DNA from: an uncultured bacterium
GTDB taxonomy: Bacteria > Desulfobacterota > Desulfobulbia > Desulfobulbales > Desulfobulbaceae
DNA length: 13,701 nucleotides
Reading direction: 5' to 3'
Assembly: GCA_903896915.1 (NCBI GenBank)
Contig: CAITZN010000379.1
Span: forward strand, 1-13,701
Numbering within the stretch: the first letter of the stretch is position 1; every line of letters starts with the position of its first letter. The position numbers and the translations under genes were made by a program. The notes under the pieces were generated by a model that was given only the letters and a program-made list of their open reading frames with translations, was not told the DNA's origin and did no database searches. This document shows, piece by piece, positions 8,069-13,701 of this stretch.

Positions 8069-10291
8069 TCAGGTATCAAACGGCAGCTCAACTGTAAACA
8101 CTGTGCCGGTAGGGGCGTTGTCATAGGCGCGGATGACGCCATTATGCTCGGTGACGATGGTTTGGGCAATGGCAAGGCCTAGGCCGGTACCGGATTTGCG
8201 GGTGGAAAAGTACGGCTCGAAGATTCTGAGCTTGACCTCCTCGGCTATACCCGGGCCGTTATCCGTTACCTCTAGCCGGACCATGTGTTGATCATTGCTG
8301 TACCCGAGGGCCACCTTGATGATCCCGCCATCGCTGAGAACAGAAACGGCGTTGTCGAGCAGATTGATCAGAACGCGCTTGATCTGCACGGCATCAAAAA
8401 AGAATTCCGGAATGGTCGGATCTGTGCTGCTGGTGATGGCGAGGTGTTTGTGAGCCTCCCGATAGAGAAAGACTACTTCTTCCACTAAGCGGCAGAGGTT
8501 TTTCTGTTCTTTGTGGAGCTTGGGCATCCGGGCGAAATCGGAGAATTCGCTTACCAGTTTTTTGATTTCGTCGACCTGATTGATGATGGTGGCTGTGCAT
8601 TGGTCGAAAATATGTTGATCTTCGGTGATTTTATCAAGATATCGCTTGCGCAACCGCTGAGCTGAGAGCTGGATCGGAGTCAAAGGGTTTTTTATTTCGT
8701 GTGCGATGCGGCGGGCTACCTCCTGCCAGGCGGCGAGTCGTTGCGCCTTCTCCAGATTGGTGAGATTGTCAAAGACAATGACAAAACCGATGGGATTATG
8801 CCAGTCGTCGACCATTCTGGTGATGTTAACTTGGAGGGAAAGGGTCTCGCCTCGACGGATGGTAACCCGCAGATGCCGCTCAATTGAGGGCTTGCTGGTA
8901 CTCAACAGTTCTTTGATAAAACTCTCCACGATCAGCACATGCTGTTTGGGCAGGGCTTTGTGGAAATCCTTGCCAAGAAAAGTGGCGGGTTCAATGGCCA
9001 ATAATTCTTCGGCGAAGCGGTTAATGGTGGTTATGTTGTTGTTCTCGTCCAGAGCAATGACTCCGGCGGCAACGTTTTCCAGGATGGTTTCCAGGTAGCG
9101 ACGGCGCTGCTCAGAAATCTCGTTGCTTTCCTGCAGCGCCCAGTGTGCCTTTGTCAGTTGCCGGTTGGAGGCGAGAATGTCCGAGGTCATGGAATTGAAG
9201 GAGTCGACAAGGAGTCCCATCTCGTCGTCTGCTTCTTTTTCGAGGATAAAGTCAAGGTCGCCATCAGCAACCCGTCTTGTAGCTTCGGCAAGTTTATTGA
9301 TTGGTCCAGTGAGGCTGCGGGCGATATAGAAGCCGAACCAGATTGCTCCGAACAAGGTCAAGAGAGTAATGATGAGCAGCATGATGATCAAGCTGAGCTT
9401 GATTGGAGCTTTGAGCATAATCAGATTTTGGTAACCCGTGATCCCGTCGGAAACCGATTGCATGGTTTCGAGCTTTGCTGAGGGGATCAGCACTGTGGTC
9501 ACCAGGAAACAGGACTGCTGGGAGGAGGTTTTTAACTGTACCGGGGTAATGGCTTGAATCAGTTCGCCGATGGTGGTCCGCTGGGTGACCACTTCGGATC
9601 GGTTGTTGGCTGAGGCGAGTCGAATAGCCTCTGAAGGGGTAACCGGCAGGACGATGGGCAGTAGTCGCGGGCCTTGGATCGCGAGCAAGGGGGTACGTTC
9701 ACCGTCGAGGAGTTGAATGCTGTCCGGGGCGCCAGGCAGGTCAATTTTAAGGGTCTTGATGAAAAATTGTTCCAAGCCGGCCATGTCGTTAAGGTCATAG
9801 GTGCCACTTTCCAGAATAGAGGCCAGTTGTCGACCTGCATATTCAGCTTGTTGGCCGGTATCGTGGAGGATCGATTGCGTCAGTTTGAGGGAGGATTGCA
9901 GGGATTCCTCCACCTTGGCGTTGAACCAGTAATCGATGGAGGTGGAAACAAAGCGCAGAGCGATGAAGAAAAGGATGGTTGTCGGTACCAGGGAGAGTGA
10001 AACAAAGGAGATGACCAACCGGGTCCGCAACTTGGATCCCAGGATATTCTGTTTACGCTCAAAAACCAGCTCTACCAGATTGCGCAGCACCAAGTAGAGC
10101 ATGAGTAAGAGCAGGAGCCCGTTGATATTGATCAGGGCGAAAATCAGGATAGTACTGGAGATGGGCAGGTTGAAGTCGCCGCTGAGCAGCCCTCGTTGCA
10201 CATACCCCAGCAGGGGAATAAGCAGGGCACAGAAAACGATAACATAGCGGACCAACCGCTGTTTCTTTTGTTTCTGTTGGGCGGTGAGCAT
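8069..10291 (-). CDS. ntrY: NtrY-like membrane sensor histidine kinase
   Basis: This kinase is predicted to autophosphorylate and pass phosphate to NtrX. Its 740 residues read in order: three hydrophobic segments (about 14-31, 44-71, 92-115), an extracytoplasmic region of about 180 residues (116-298), a fourth membrane segment (299-323), HAMP (324-376), PAS (about 395-510), HisKA with H531 in A-H-E-I-K-N-P-L-T-P-I, and a C-terminal HATPase with I-N-L-L-D-N-A, D-N-G-P-G-I and T-G-L-G-L-A boxes. Q-L-S-A-Q-R-L-R-K-R-Y after the H box is characteristic of NtrY. The start is 19 bases after the DUF4390 stop, with only a weak ribosome site, which suggests coupled translation. The signal sensed is unknown. 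Both the outer domain and the PAS domain could receive one. Confidence 0.95.
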   Translation of the reverse strand: MLTAQQKQKKQRLVRYVIVFCALLIPLLGYVQRGLLSGDFNLPISSTILIFALININGLLLLLMLYLVLRNLVELVFERKQNILGSKLRTRLVISFVSLSLVPTTILFFIALRFVSTSIDYWFNAKVEESLQSSLKLTQSILHDTGQQAEYAGRQLASILESGTYDLNDMAGLEQFFIKTLKIDLPGAPDSIQLLDGERTPLLAIQGPRLLPIVLPVTPSEAIRLASANNRSEVVTQRTTIGELIQAITPVQLKTSSQQSCFLVTTVLIPSAKLETMQSVSDGITGYQNLIMLKAPIKLSLIIMLLIITLLTLFGAIWFGFYIARSLTGPINKLAEATRRVADGDLDFILEKEADDEMGLLVDSFNSMTSDILASNRQLTKAHWALQESNEISEQRRRYLETILENVAAGVIALDENNNITTINRFAEELLAIEPATFLGKDFHKALPKQHVLIVESFIKELLSTSKPSIERHLRVTIRRGETLSLQVNITRMVDDWHNPIGFVIVFDNLTNLEKAQRLAAWQEVARRIAHEIKNPLTPIQLSAQRLRKRYLDKITEDQHIFDQCTATIINQVDEIKKLVSEFSDFARMPKLHKEQKNLCRLVEEVVFLYREAHKHLAITSSTDPTIPEFFFDAVQIKRVLINLLDNAVSVLSDGGIIKVALGYSNDQHMVRLEVTDNGPGIAEEVKLRIFEPYFSTRKSGTGLGLAIAQTIVTEHNGVIRAYDNAPTGTVFTVELPFDT

Positions 10292-10310
10292 TCAGTTTTC
10301 GACTTTCAGG

Positions 10311-10886
10311 TTAATACCTGAATTCAATGGTCCGCCAGTCGGTTTCGAAATCCCATAAGGAAGAGAAGGGGACTACACGATGCATCCCGAGGGGCAGGGA
10401 ACCTTTTTTCAAAGTGACCTTGAAGTGAATGGCATAAGGGGCGTCGTGAACAAGTTGGGTGAGGGCGATCACCTTAATGCCGTTGAGTTCGGCCATCAGC
10501 TGTTTGGCCTGATCAAGATTAGCGGTATTGATGGTCTTGCCCTCTTGGCTGGAGAAAGCGATACGGTACTCTTTTTTGCCACTGTCGAAGGTCATGGTAT
10601 GGGTCACGGATGATTCAACGAGGTTGGTGTCGATCCAGGTGTTACTAGTCTTTACCAGTTTGAGATGGTAGGTGAAGACAATGGGAATGCCAGTGCGGAC
10701 ACCATCAAGCATTTCCTGGGTAAAGCAGTTTTTAACAGTTGCGAAAAGTAACAGGTCGTTATCCGAGGTGGTAACGATTATATCTTTGATTTCAGGATGT
10801 TGTTCGTTAGCTGCAAAAGGCATGGACGGACAGGAGAACAAGACGAGACCGCACAGGATGATGATTTTTATGTTCAATGATTTCAT
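10311..10886 (-). CDS. DUF4390 exported protein, first gene of the ntrYX unit
   Basis: This is a 191-residue protein of unknown function that I recognise as DUF4390 by its pattern and its place directly before ntrY. A short basic start and a hydrophobic core (residues 4-17) form a signal peptide. Cleavage after P-F-A near residue 25 is plausible. L-F-S-C at 16-19 is a poor lipobox, so a lipoprotein is less likely. The mature part looks all-beta, with no enzymatic motif. W-D-F-E-T-D-W-R-T-I-E-F near the end is typical of the family. It is only 19 bases upstream of ntrY, and in betaproteobacteria related genes also sit before an NtrY-like kinase. It may work with the outer domain of that kinase, which is inference. 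The ATG at 10886 has no good Shine-Dalgarno sequence, but the signal peptide supports it. Confidence 0.83.
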   Translation of the reverse strand: MKSLNIKIIILCGLVLFSCPSMPFAANEQHPEIKDIIVTTSDNDLLLFATVKNCFTQEMLDGVRTGIPIVFTYHLKLVKTSNTWIDTNLVESSVTHTMTFDSGKKEYRIAFSSQEGKTINTANLDQAKQLMAELNGIKVIALTQLVHDAPYAIHFKVTLKKGSLPLGMHRVVPFSSLWDFETDWRTIEFRY

Positions 10887-10955
10887 TAAGCTGTCGGATT
10901 ATCCGTTACGTCGGCGCTCGCTTGTATTAGAGCCAAGGTTAAATGTAGTGTACGT

Positions 10956-10984
10956 CATATACCTGATGGGCAGTTTTTTGTCCA
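10956..10984 (-). promoter_or_regulatory. Candidate sigma-70-type promoter of DUF4390-ntrY-ntrX-hemB
   Basis: On the minus strand TGGACA (10984-10979, 5 of 6 to the -35 consensus) is followed after exactly 17 bases by TATATG (10961-10956, 4 of 6). Transcription would start near 10949, leaving a leader of about 60 bases before the ATG at 10886. Confidence 0.5.
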
Positions 10985-11024
10985 TGACAAGGACAATTAT
11001 GGCACCAGGAAGTTGAATCAAAGT

Positions 11025-11050
11025 ATTATCAATCAGAATGAATTGATAAT
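11025..11050. promoter_or_regulatory. 26-base dyad, possible operator upstream of the ntrYX unit
   Basis: ATTATCAAT at 11025-11033 and ATTGATAAT at 11042-11050 are perfect 9-base inverted arms separated by 8 bases. The centre is about 89 bases upstream of the transcription start predicted for the DUF4390 promoter, a usual place for an activator site. The arms are AT-rich and no T-run follows on the minus strand, so a terminator is unlikely. The binding protein is unknown. Confidence 0.5.
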
Positions 11051-11111
11051 GTGCACTGACCCTGAGATTGCGTAGTGCGTAGGCATTTTGCAGGAAGAAG
11101 CTGGGGAACAG

Positions 11112-11127
11112 ATTGGGTACACCCAAT
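11112..11127. repeat. Small inverted repeat ATTGGG-TACA-CCCAAT
   Basis: The arms are 6 base pairs with a 4-base loop (7 with a 2-base loop), 64 bases past the exoribonuclease stop codon on its transcribed side. No T-run follows on the minus strand. It could be a weak 3' end structure of that mRNA or a protein site. Confidence 0.3.
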
Positions 11128-11190
11128 ACTGAATTTTTACTTCAATACACACAAGCTAAAAAGACAATCGCTTGCTGTTTTATCCGGATT

Positions 11191-13248
11191 CTACCATTCG
11201 ACCCTGAGGATGTTGTCCAGGGGTTTGATCCTGGCGAGTCGGACACGTACCGTGTCGCCGGTTTCGACCGGGAATGCTGAATTGGGTGGTAGGTCGATGT
11301 CAAAGAGGCAGTCGCAGAGCAGGAGATTAACTCGTTTCGGACCGATTCCGACCACCAGGGCGTTGACTAGTTGCCCTTCCTTGGGTTCGAGATATCGGAG
11401 GATCCAGTAGCGGTGCCGTTGTTGGCGGAGGGCATTTGCGCGGCTTAGGTTCTGCTGGATGATACCGGCAAAAGTCTTGCACTCATCACCCGAGAAGAGA
11501 ATGCCACGGCCATGAACCATGTGGCTCAATTGGTGCTGCATGACTAGGTCAAGAAAACGTCGGATCGGCGAAGTTATGGTGGTGTAGCAGTTGAGGCCGA
11601 GGCCGCTATGAGGCTTGGGATGGGAGGTTAGTTCGCCGCGGGCCAGGAAACGTCGCTGCTGGGCAATATCCTGCAAGCTGTTCTGGGCGCCGGAGATGAG
11701 CCGCTTACGGGCCGGTGGCTGTGAACGGAACAAGCCTGGTGCCTCTTGCCCGGCCAGATAGTCGGCGGCAATGCCGTTAGCCAAAATCATCAGTTCGGAA
11801 ACCAGGTTGCGGGCGGGGGTGTCAACTGGTGACAGGTAGACCTGGATATGTTCCCGGTCACGGATATCTATATTGACATCCGGCAGCGACAGGAGGAGCG
11901 CGCCATGGTCGATCCGTTGCTGGCGCAGCTGTTGCCGCACTACATTCAGCGCTGCCAGGTCGGCATCCCGTTCGATAAGGGCATCTGCTTCCCGATAACT
12001 CAACTGGCGTTTGACTTCGATTACGGCCGGGACAATGGACTTTTGCACAACGGTGCCGTCTTTTGCCAGGGTAACTAGAAAGCTTATGGTTGGCCGCACC
12101 TTCCCCTGTATCAGGCTGCAGAGATCAAGAGACAGCGTTTTGGGCAACATGGGGATGTGGCCCTCGGGAAAATAGAGCGAGGTCGAACGGTCTCGGGCTT
12201 CTGCAAAGAGTGGACTTTTGGGCGGTACATAGTAACTGACATCGGTGATGTGGATGCCGACCTGGATAGTGCCGTCGGACTTCTTTTCGATGTGGAGGGC
12301 ATCGTCAAAATCGCGGGTGAAACTGCCGTCGATAGTCAGAGTGTTGAGTGATCTGAGATCTTGACGTTTGGGATCGGCAAGCAGCTCTTCCAGCGTCGCT
12401 TCTCGAAGGGTCCCGGCTATCTCGATGCAGTGTTCTGGAAAATCAACAGGCTGATCCGATCTGAGCAGGGTCAGGTTTTCATCCGGACCCCAGACGCCCG
12501 CTTTGACCAGCAGTTCATAGTCGGCATGAGGCGAGGTGAGCCCCGCTTTTTTGAGAATCAGCCGGACGAGTTCGTCCTCCTCGCTTTCGCTGCCGAACAG
12601 TACCGATTGGCGAATCCATTGCAGGCAGCGCTCACGATCCGGCCAGTCGTCCTCGGAGACAGGTATTCCCTGCATGATTTTTTGCAGGTTGTCCGCTGCT
12701 TGTTCCAGCACTTGCGCTCTTTCCTGTTCCTTCTGCAGCTGTGTCTCTAGCTGTTTAACTTGTTCGGGACTGTGAGCGATTATCTTGTCGGTTTTAAATT
12801 TAAAGAAGAGGGGATCGGCAAAAACAGCCCGTAAAAAAGCGGCTCGCTGGTCATCATTCACCGCACCGCCGAAATGGAACTCCGCGAGAAAATCCAGCGG
12901 AAATTCGTTGTCGGGTTCTTCGCAGACGATTTGCCAGAGATCTTTGAGGGTAATCGTTTCGGCAAGAGCTGTCCGGTTGGCGGCGATTTTCTGCAATGTG
13001 GCGGTAATGGTTTCCCGACTCGAATCTTTGGGGGAGAGTTGTCGGGAGGTCATCAGTATTCGCGATTCCGGCAGATTGATTTCCCGCCCGTTCTGATTGA
13101 GGAGGTGGATCTTTTTGTCGGCAACGCCGGTGACGAGGCCGCAGTAAAATCTGCCGCCGTCTATGAATTCAATAAGGCTACCGGAGGTGATCATCTTTTT
13201 AACACATTGCGAAGTTCGGAGGTCATGGTAAGCTACAGTGGATAGCAA
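11191..13248 (-). CDS. RNase II/RNase R family 3'-5' exoribonuclease
   Basis: This is a predicted processive 3'-5' RNA exonuclease for mRNA and structured RNA turnover. The 685 residues have an unusual N-terminal half (1-300, with a likely coiled coil at about 160-192), a central RNB catalytic domain from about 303, and a C-terminal S1-like beta domain (about 625-683). The metal-binding aspartates are all present: D307, D313, D315 and D316 in [12 protein letters not shown]. Further RNB marks are [20 protein letters not shown] and [10 protein letters not shown] (R563/R564 region). I see no typical paired cold-shock domains before RNB, so I do not choose between rnr and rnb. The start is TTG with GAGGTGG close upstream. 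The next in-frame ATG is residue 19. It is divergent from era. Confidence 0.92.
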   Translation of the reverse strand: MLSTVAYHDLRTSQCVKKMITSGSLIEFIDGGRFYCGLVTGVADKKIHLLNQNGREINLPESRILMTSRQLSPKDSSRETITATLQKIAANRTALAETITLKDLWQIVCEEPDNEFPLDFLAEFHFGGAVNDDQRAAFLRAVFADPLFFKFKTDKIIAHSPEQVKQLETQLQKEQERAQVLEQAADNLQKIMQGIPVSEDDWPDRERCLQWIRQSVLFGSESEEDELVRLILKKAGLTSPHADYELLVKAGVWGPDENLTLLRSDQPVDFPEHCIEIAGTLREATLEELLADPKRQDLRSLNTLTIDGSFTRDFDDALHIEKKSDGTIQVGIHITDVSYYVPPKSPLFAEARDRSTSLYFPEGHIPMLPKTLSLDLCSLIQGKVRPTISFLVTLAKDGTVVQKSIVPAVIEVKRQLSYREADALIERDADLAALNVVRQQLRQQRIDHGALLLSLPDVNIDIRDREHIQVYLSPVDTPARNLVSELMILANGIAADYLAGQEAPGLFRSQPPARKRLISGAQNSLQDIAQQRRFLARGELTSHPKPHSGLGLNCYTTITSPIRRFLDLVMQHQLSHMVHGRGILFSGDECKTFAGIIQQNLSRANALRQQRHRYWILRYLEPKEGQLVNALVVGIGPKRVNLLLCDCLFDIDLPPNSAFPVETGDTVRVRLARIKPLDNILRVEW

Positions 13249-13252
13249 GATT

Positions 13253-13259
13253 CCACCTC
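13253..13259 (-). promoter_or_regulatory. Strong ribosome binding site for a TTG start
   Basis: The minus strand reads GAGGTGG, ending 4 bases before TTG at 13248-13246. This supports the rare start codon over the ATG 18 codons later, which has no comparable site. Confidence 0.7.
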
Positions 13260-13274
13260 TTTGTCATTATTTTC

Positions 13275-13292
13275 TTCGGGGAAGGTCCCGAA
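13275..13292. repeat. Dyad TTCGGG-N6-CCCGAA between the exoribonuclease gene and era
   Basis: Two perfect 6-base arms (13275-13280, 13287-13292) surround a 6-base spacer in the 71-base gap between the divergent genes. It lies 27 bases before the era GTG and could be a hairpin in the era leader or a shared operator. No T-run follows it on either strand. Confidence 0.4.
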
Positions 13293-13319
13293 ACTCTTTC
13301 AATAAAGGATACACACTAA

Positions 13320-13701
13320 GTGGATAGTTTTATCTACCGTTCCGGGGTAGTGGCGATCATCGGCCCCCCCAATGCAGGCAAATCAACGCTGTTGAACCAT
13401 CTGCTTCGGCAGAAAATCGCCATTGTCACCCCCAGGCCACAGACCACAAGAAACCGGATCATGGGGATCGTCACTGGCCCGGAGTACCAGATGATCCTGC
13501 TCGATACTCCTGGTCTGCATGAGGCCAGGGAGGAGATGAATCGGCAGATGGTGCGGGTGGCGCTGGAGAGCCTGAGCGAGGCGGATGTCGTACTTTTTTT
13601 GGCAGATTGCTCAGACATGGCCCCAAAAAAACTTGAAAAACGGGCCGAAGAATTCCGGGGCTACCTGAGTACCATTACCTGTCCAGCGGTACTAGCTCTC
13701 A
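13320..13701 (+). CDS. era: GTPase Era, 5' part (cut by window end)
   Basis: Era is an essential GTPase that binds 16S rRNA and helps 30S subunit maturation. The first 127 codons are present and the gene runs off the right edge. Visible GTPase motifs: G1 G-P-P-N-A-G-K-S-T at residues 15-23, the switch I region with P-R-P-Q-T-T-R-N (38-45) in the usual Era form, and G3 D-T-P-G at 62-65. N-K-x-D (G4) and the C-terminal KH domain lie outside the window. The start must be GTG at 13320 or later, because TAA (13317-13319) immediately precedes it in frame. AAAGGA at 13304-13309 sits 10 bases upstream. It is divergent from the exoribonuclease gene. P-P-N-A replaces the R-P-N-V of many Eras; from memory this wording is common in deltaproteobacteria. 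Confidence 0.95.
   Translation, partial: MDSFIYRSGVVAIIGPPNAGKSTLLNHLLRQKIAIVTPRPQTTRNRIMGIVTGPEYQMILLDTPGLHEAREEMNRQMVRVALESLSEADVVLFLADCSDMAPKKLEKRAEEFRGYLSTITCPAVLAL

Larger units (their letters stand above)
10887..11190. other. Intergenic region between the exoribonuclease gene and the DUF4390 gene
   Basis: These 304 bases contain no gene that I can support. They hold the promoter candidate, the 9-8-9 dyad and the small inverted repeat listed separately. No strong terminator for the upstream exoribonuclease gene is visible, so some readthrough into the ntrYX unit is possible. Confidence 0.5.

Noticed and set aside
10999..11016. TGGCAC followed by TTG on the plus strand, resembling a sigma-54 promoter
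   Set aside because: The spacing between the GG and the TTG element is about two bases too long, and it faces the 3' end of a gene on the opposite strand.
13237..13327. AGTGGATAG occurs at 13237-13245 and again at 13319-13327, at the starts of both divergent genes
   Set aside because: It is a nine-base direct repeat inside two coding starts, with no further similarity. Probably coincidence.

Overview
The window looks like a stretch of core chromosome from a Gram-negative anaerobe, most likely a deltaproteobacterium (Desulfobacterota). I would guess a Desulfobulbales-type sulfur or sulfate metaboliser. This rests on several things seen in the proteins: a Geobacter/Bacteroidetes-style type B succinate dehydrogenase/fumarate reductase with one large diheme cytochrome b subunit, an NtrY/NtrX pair preceded by a DUF4390 protein, an Era GTPase with a G-P-P-N-A-G-K-S-T P-loop, and an unusual RNase II-family enzyme. 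The order-level placement is inference. I see no rRNA, tRNA, CRISPR array, insertion sequence, phage gene or defence island.

Layout, left to right: (1) a CPA1-type cation:proton antiporter (minus strand, 61-1314), alone behind an intergenic stretch; (2) a very strong hairpin terminator (1639-1685) closing the minus-strand sdhC-sdhA-sdhB operon (5252 down to 1721); (3) a minus-strand unit running 10886 to 5586: DUF4390 exported protein, NtrY-like histidine kinase, NtrX-like sigma-54-dependent response regulator, and hemB (porphobilinogen synthase), with gaps of only 19, 71 and 63 bases; (4) an RNase II/R-family exoribonuclease (minus strand, 13248-11191) starting at TTG; (5) the divergent start of era (plus strand, GTG at 13320), cut by the right edge.

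The theme of the middle is respiration and its cofactors. SdhCAB is a membrane quinone-linked complex that needs two hemes b, HemB makes the tetrapyrrole precursor, and NtrYX is a membrane-sensor/enhancer-activator pair that in other proteobacteria is tied to nitrogen and redox/respiratory control. That NtrYX controls hemB or sdh here is a hypothesis from gene order only. The right end carries RNA-related housekeeping genes (exoribonuclease, Era).

Regulatory DNA visible by eye: a candidate sigma-70-type promoter (10956-10984) with a perfect 9-8-9 dyad upstream (11025-11050) before the DUF4390-ntrYX-hemB unit; a consensus -35 box before sdhC; an 8-base-pair inverted repeat between sdhC and sdhA; and a small dyad shared by the divergent exoribonuclease and era genes. 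I did not find a clearly novel multi-gene system. The best leads are the DUF4390-NtrYX-HemB unit and its upstream dyad.
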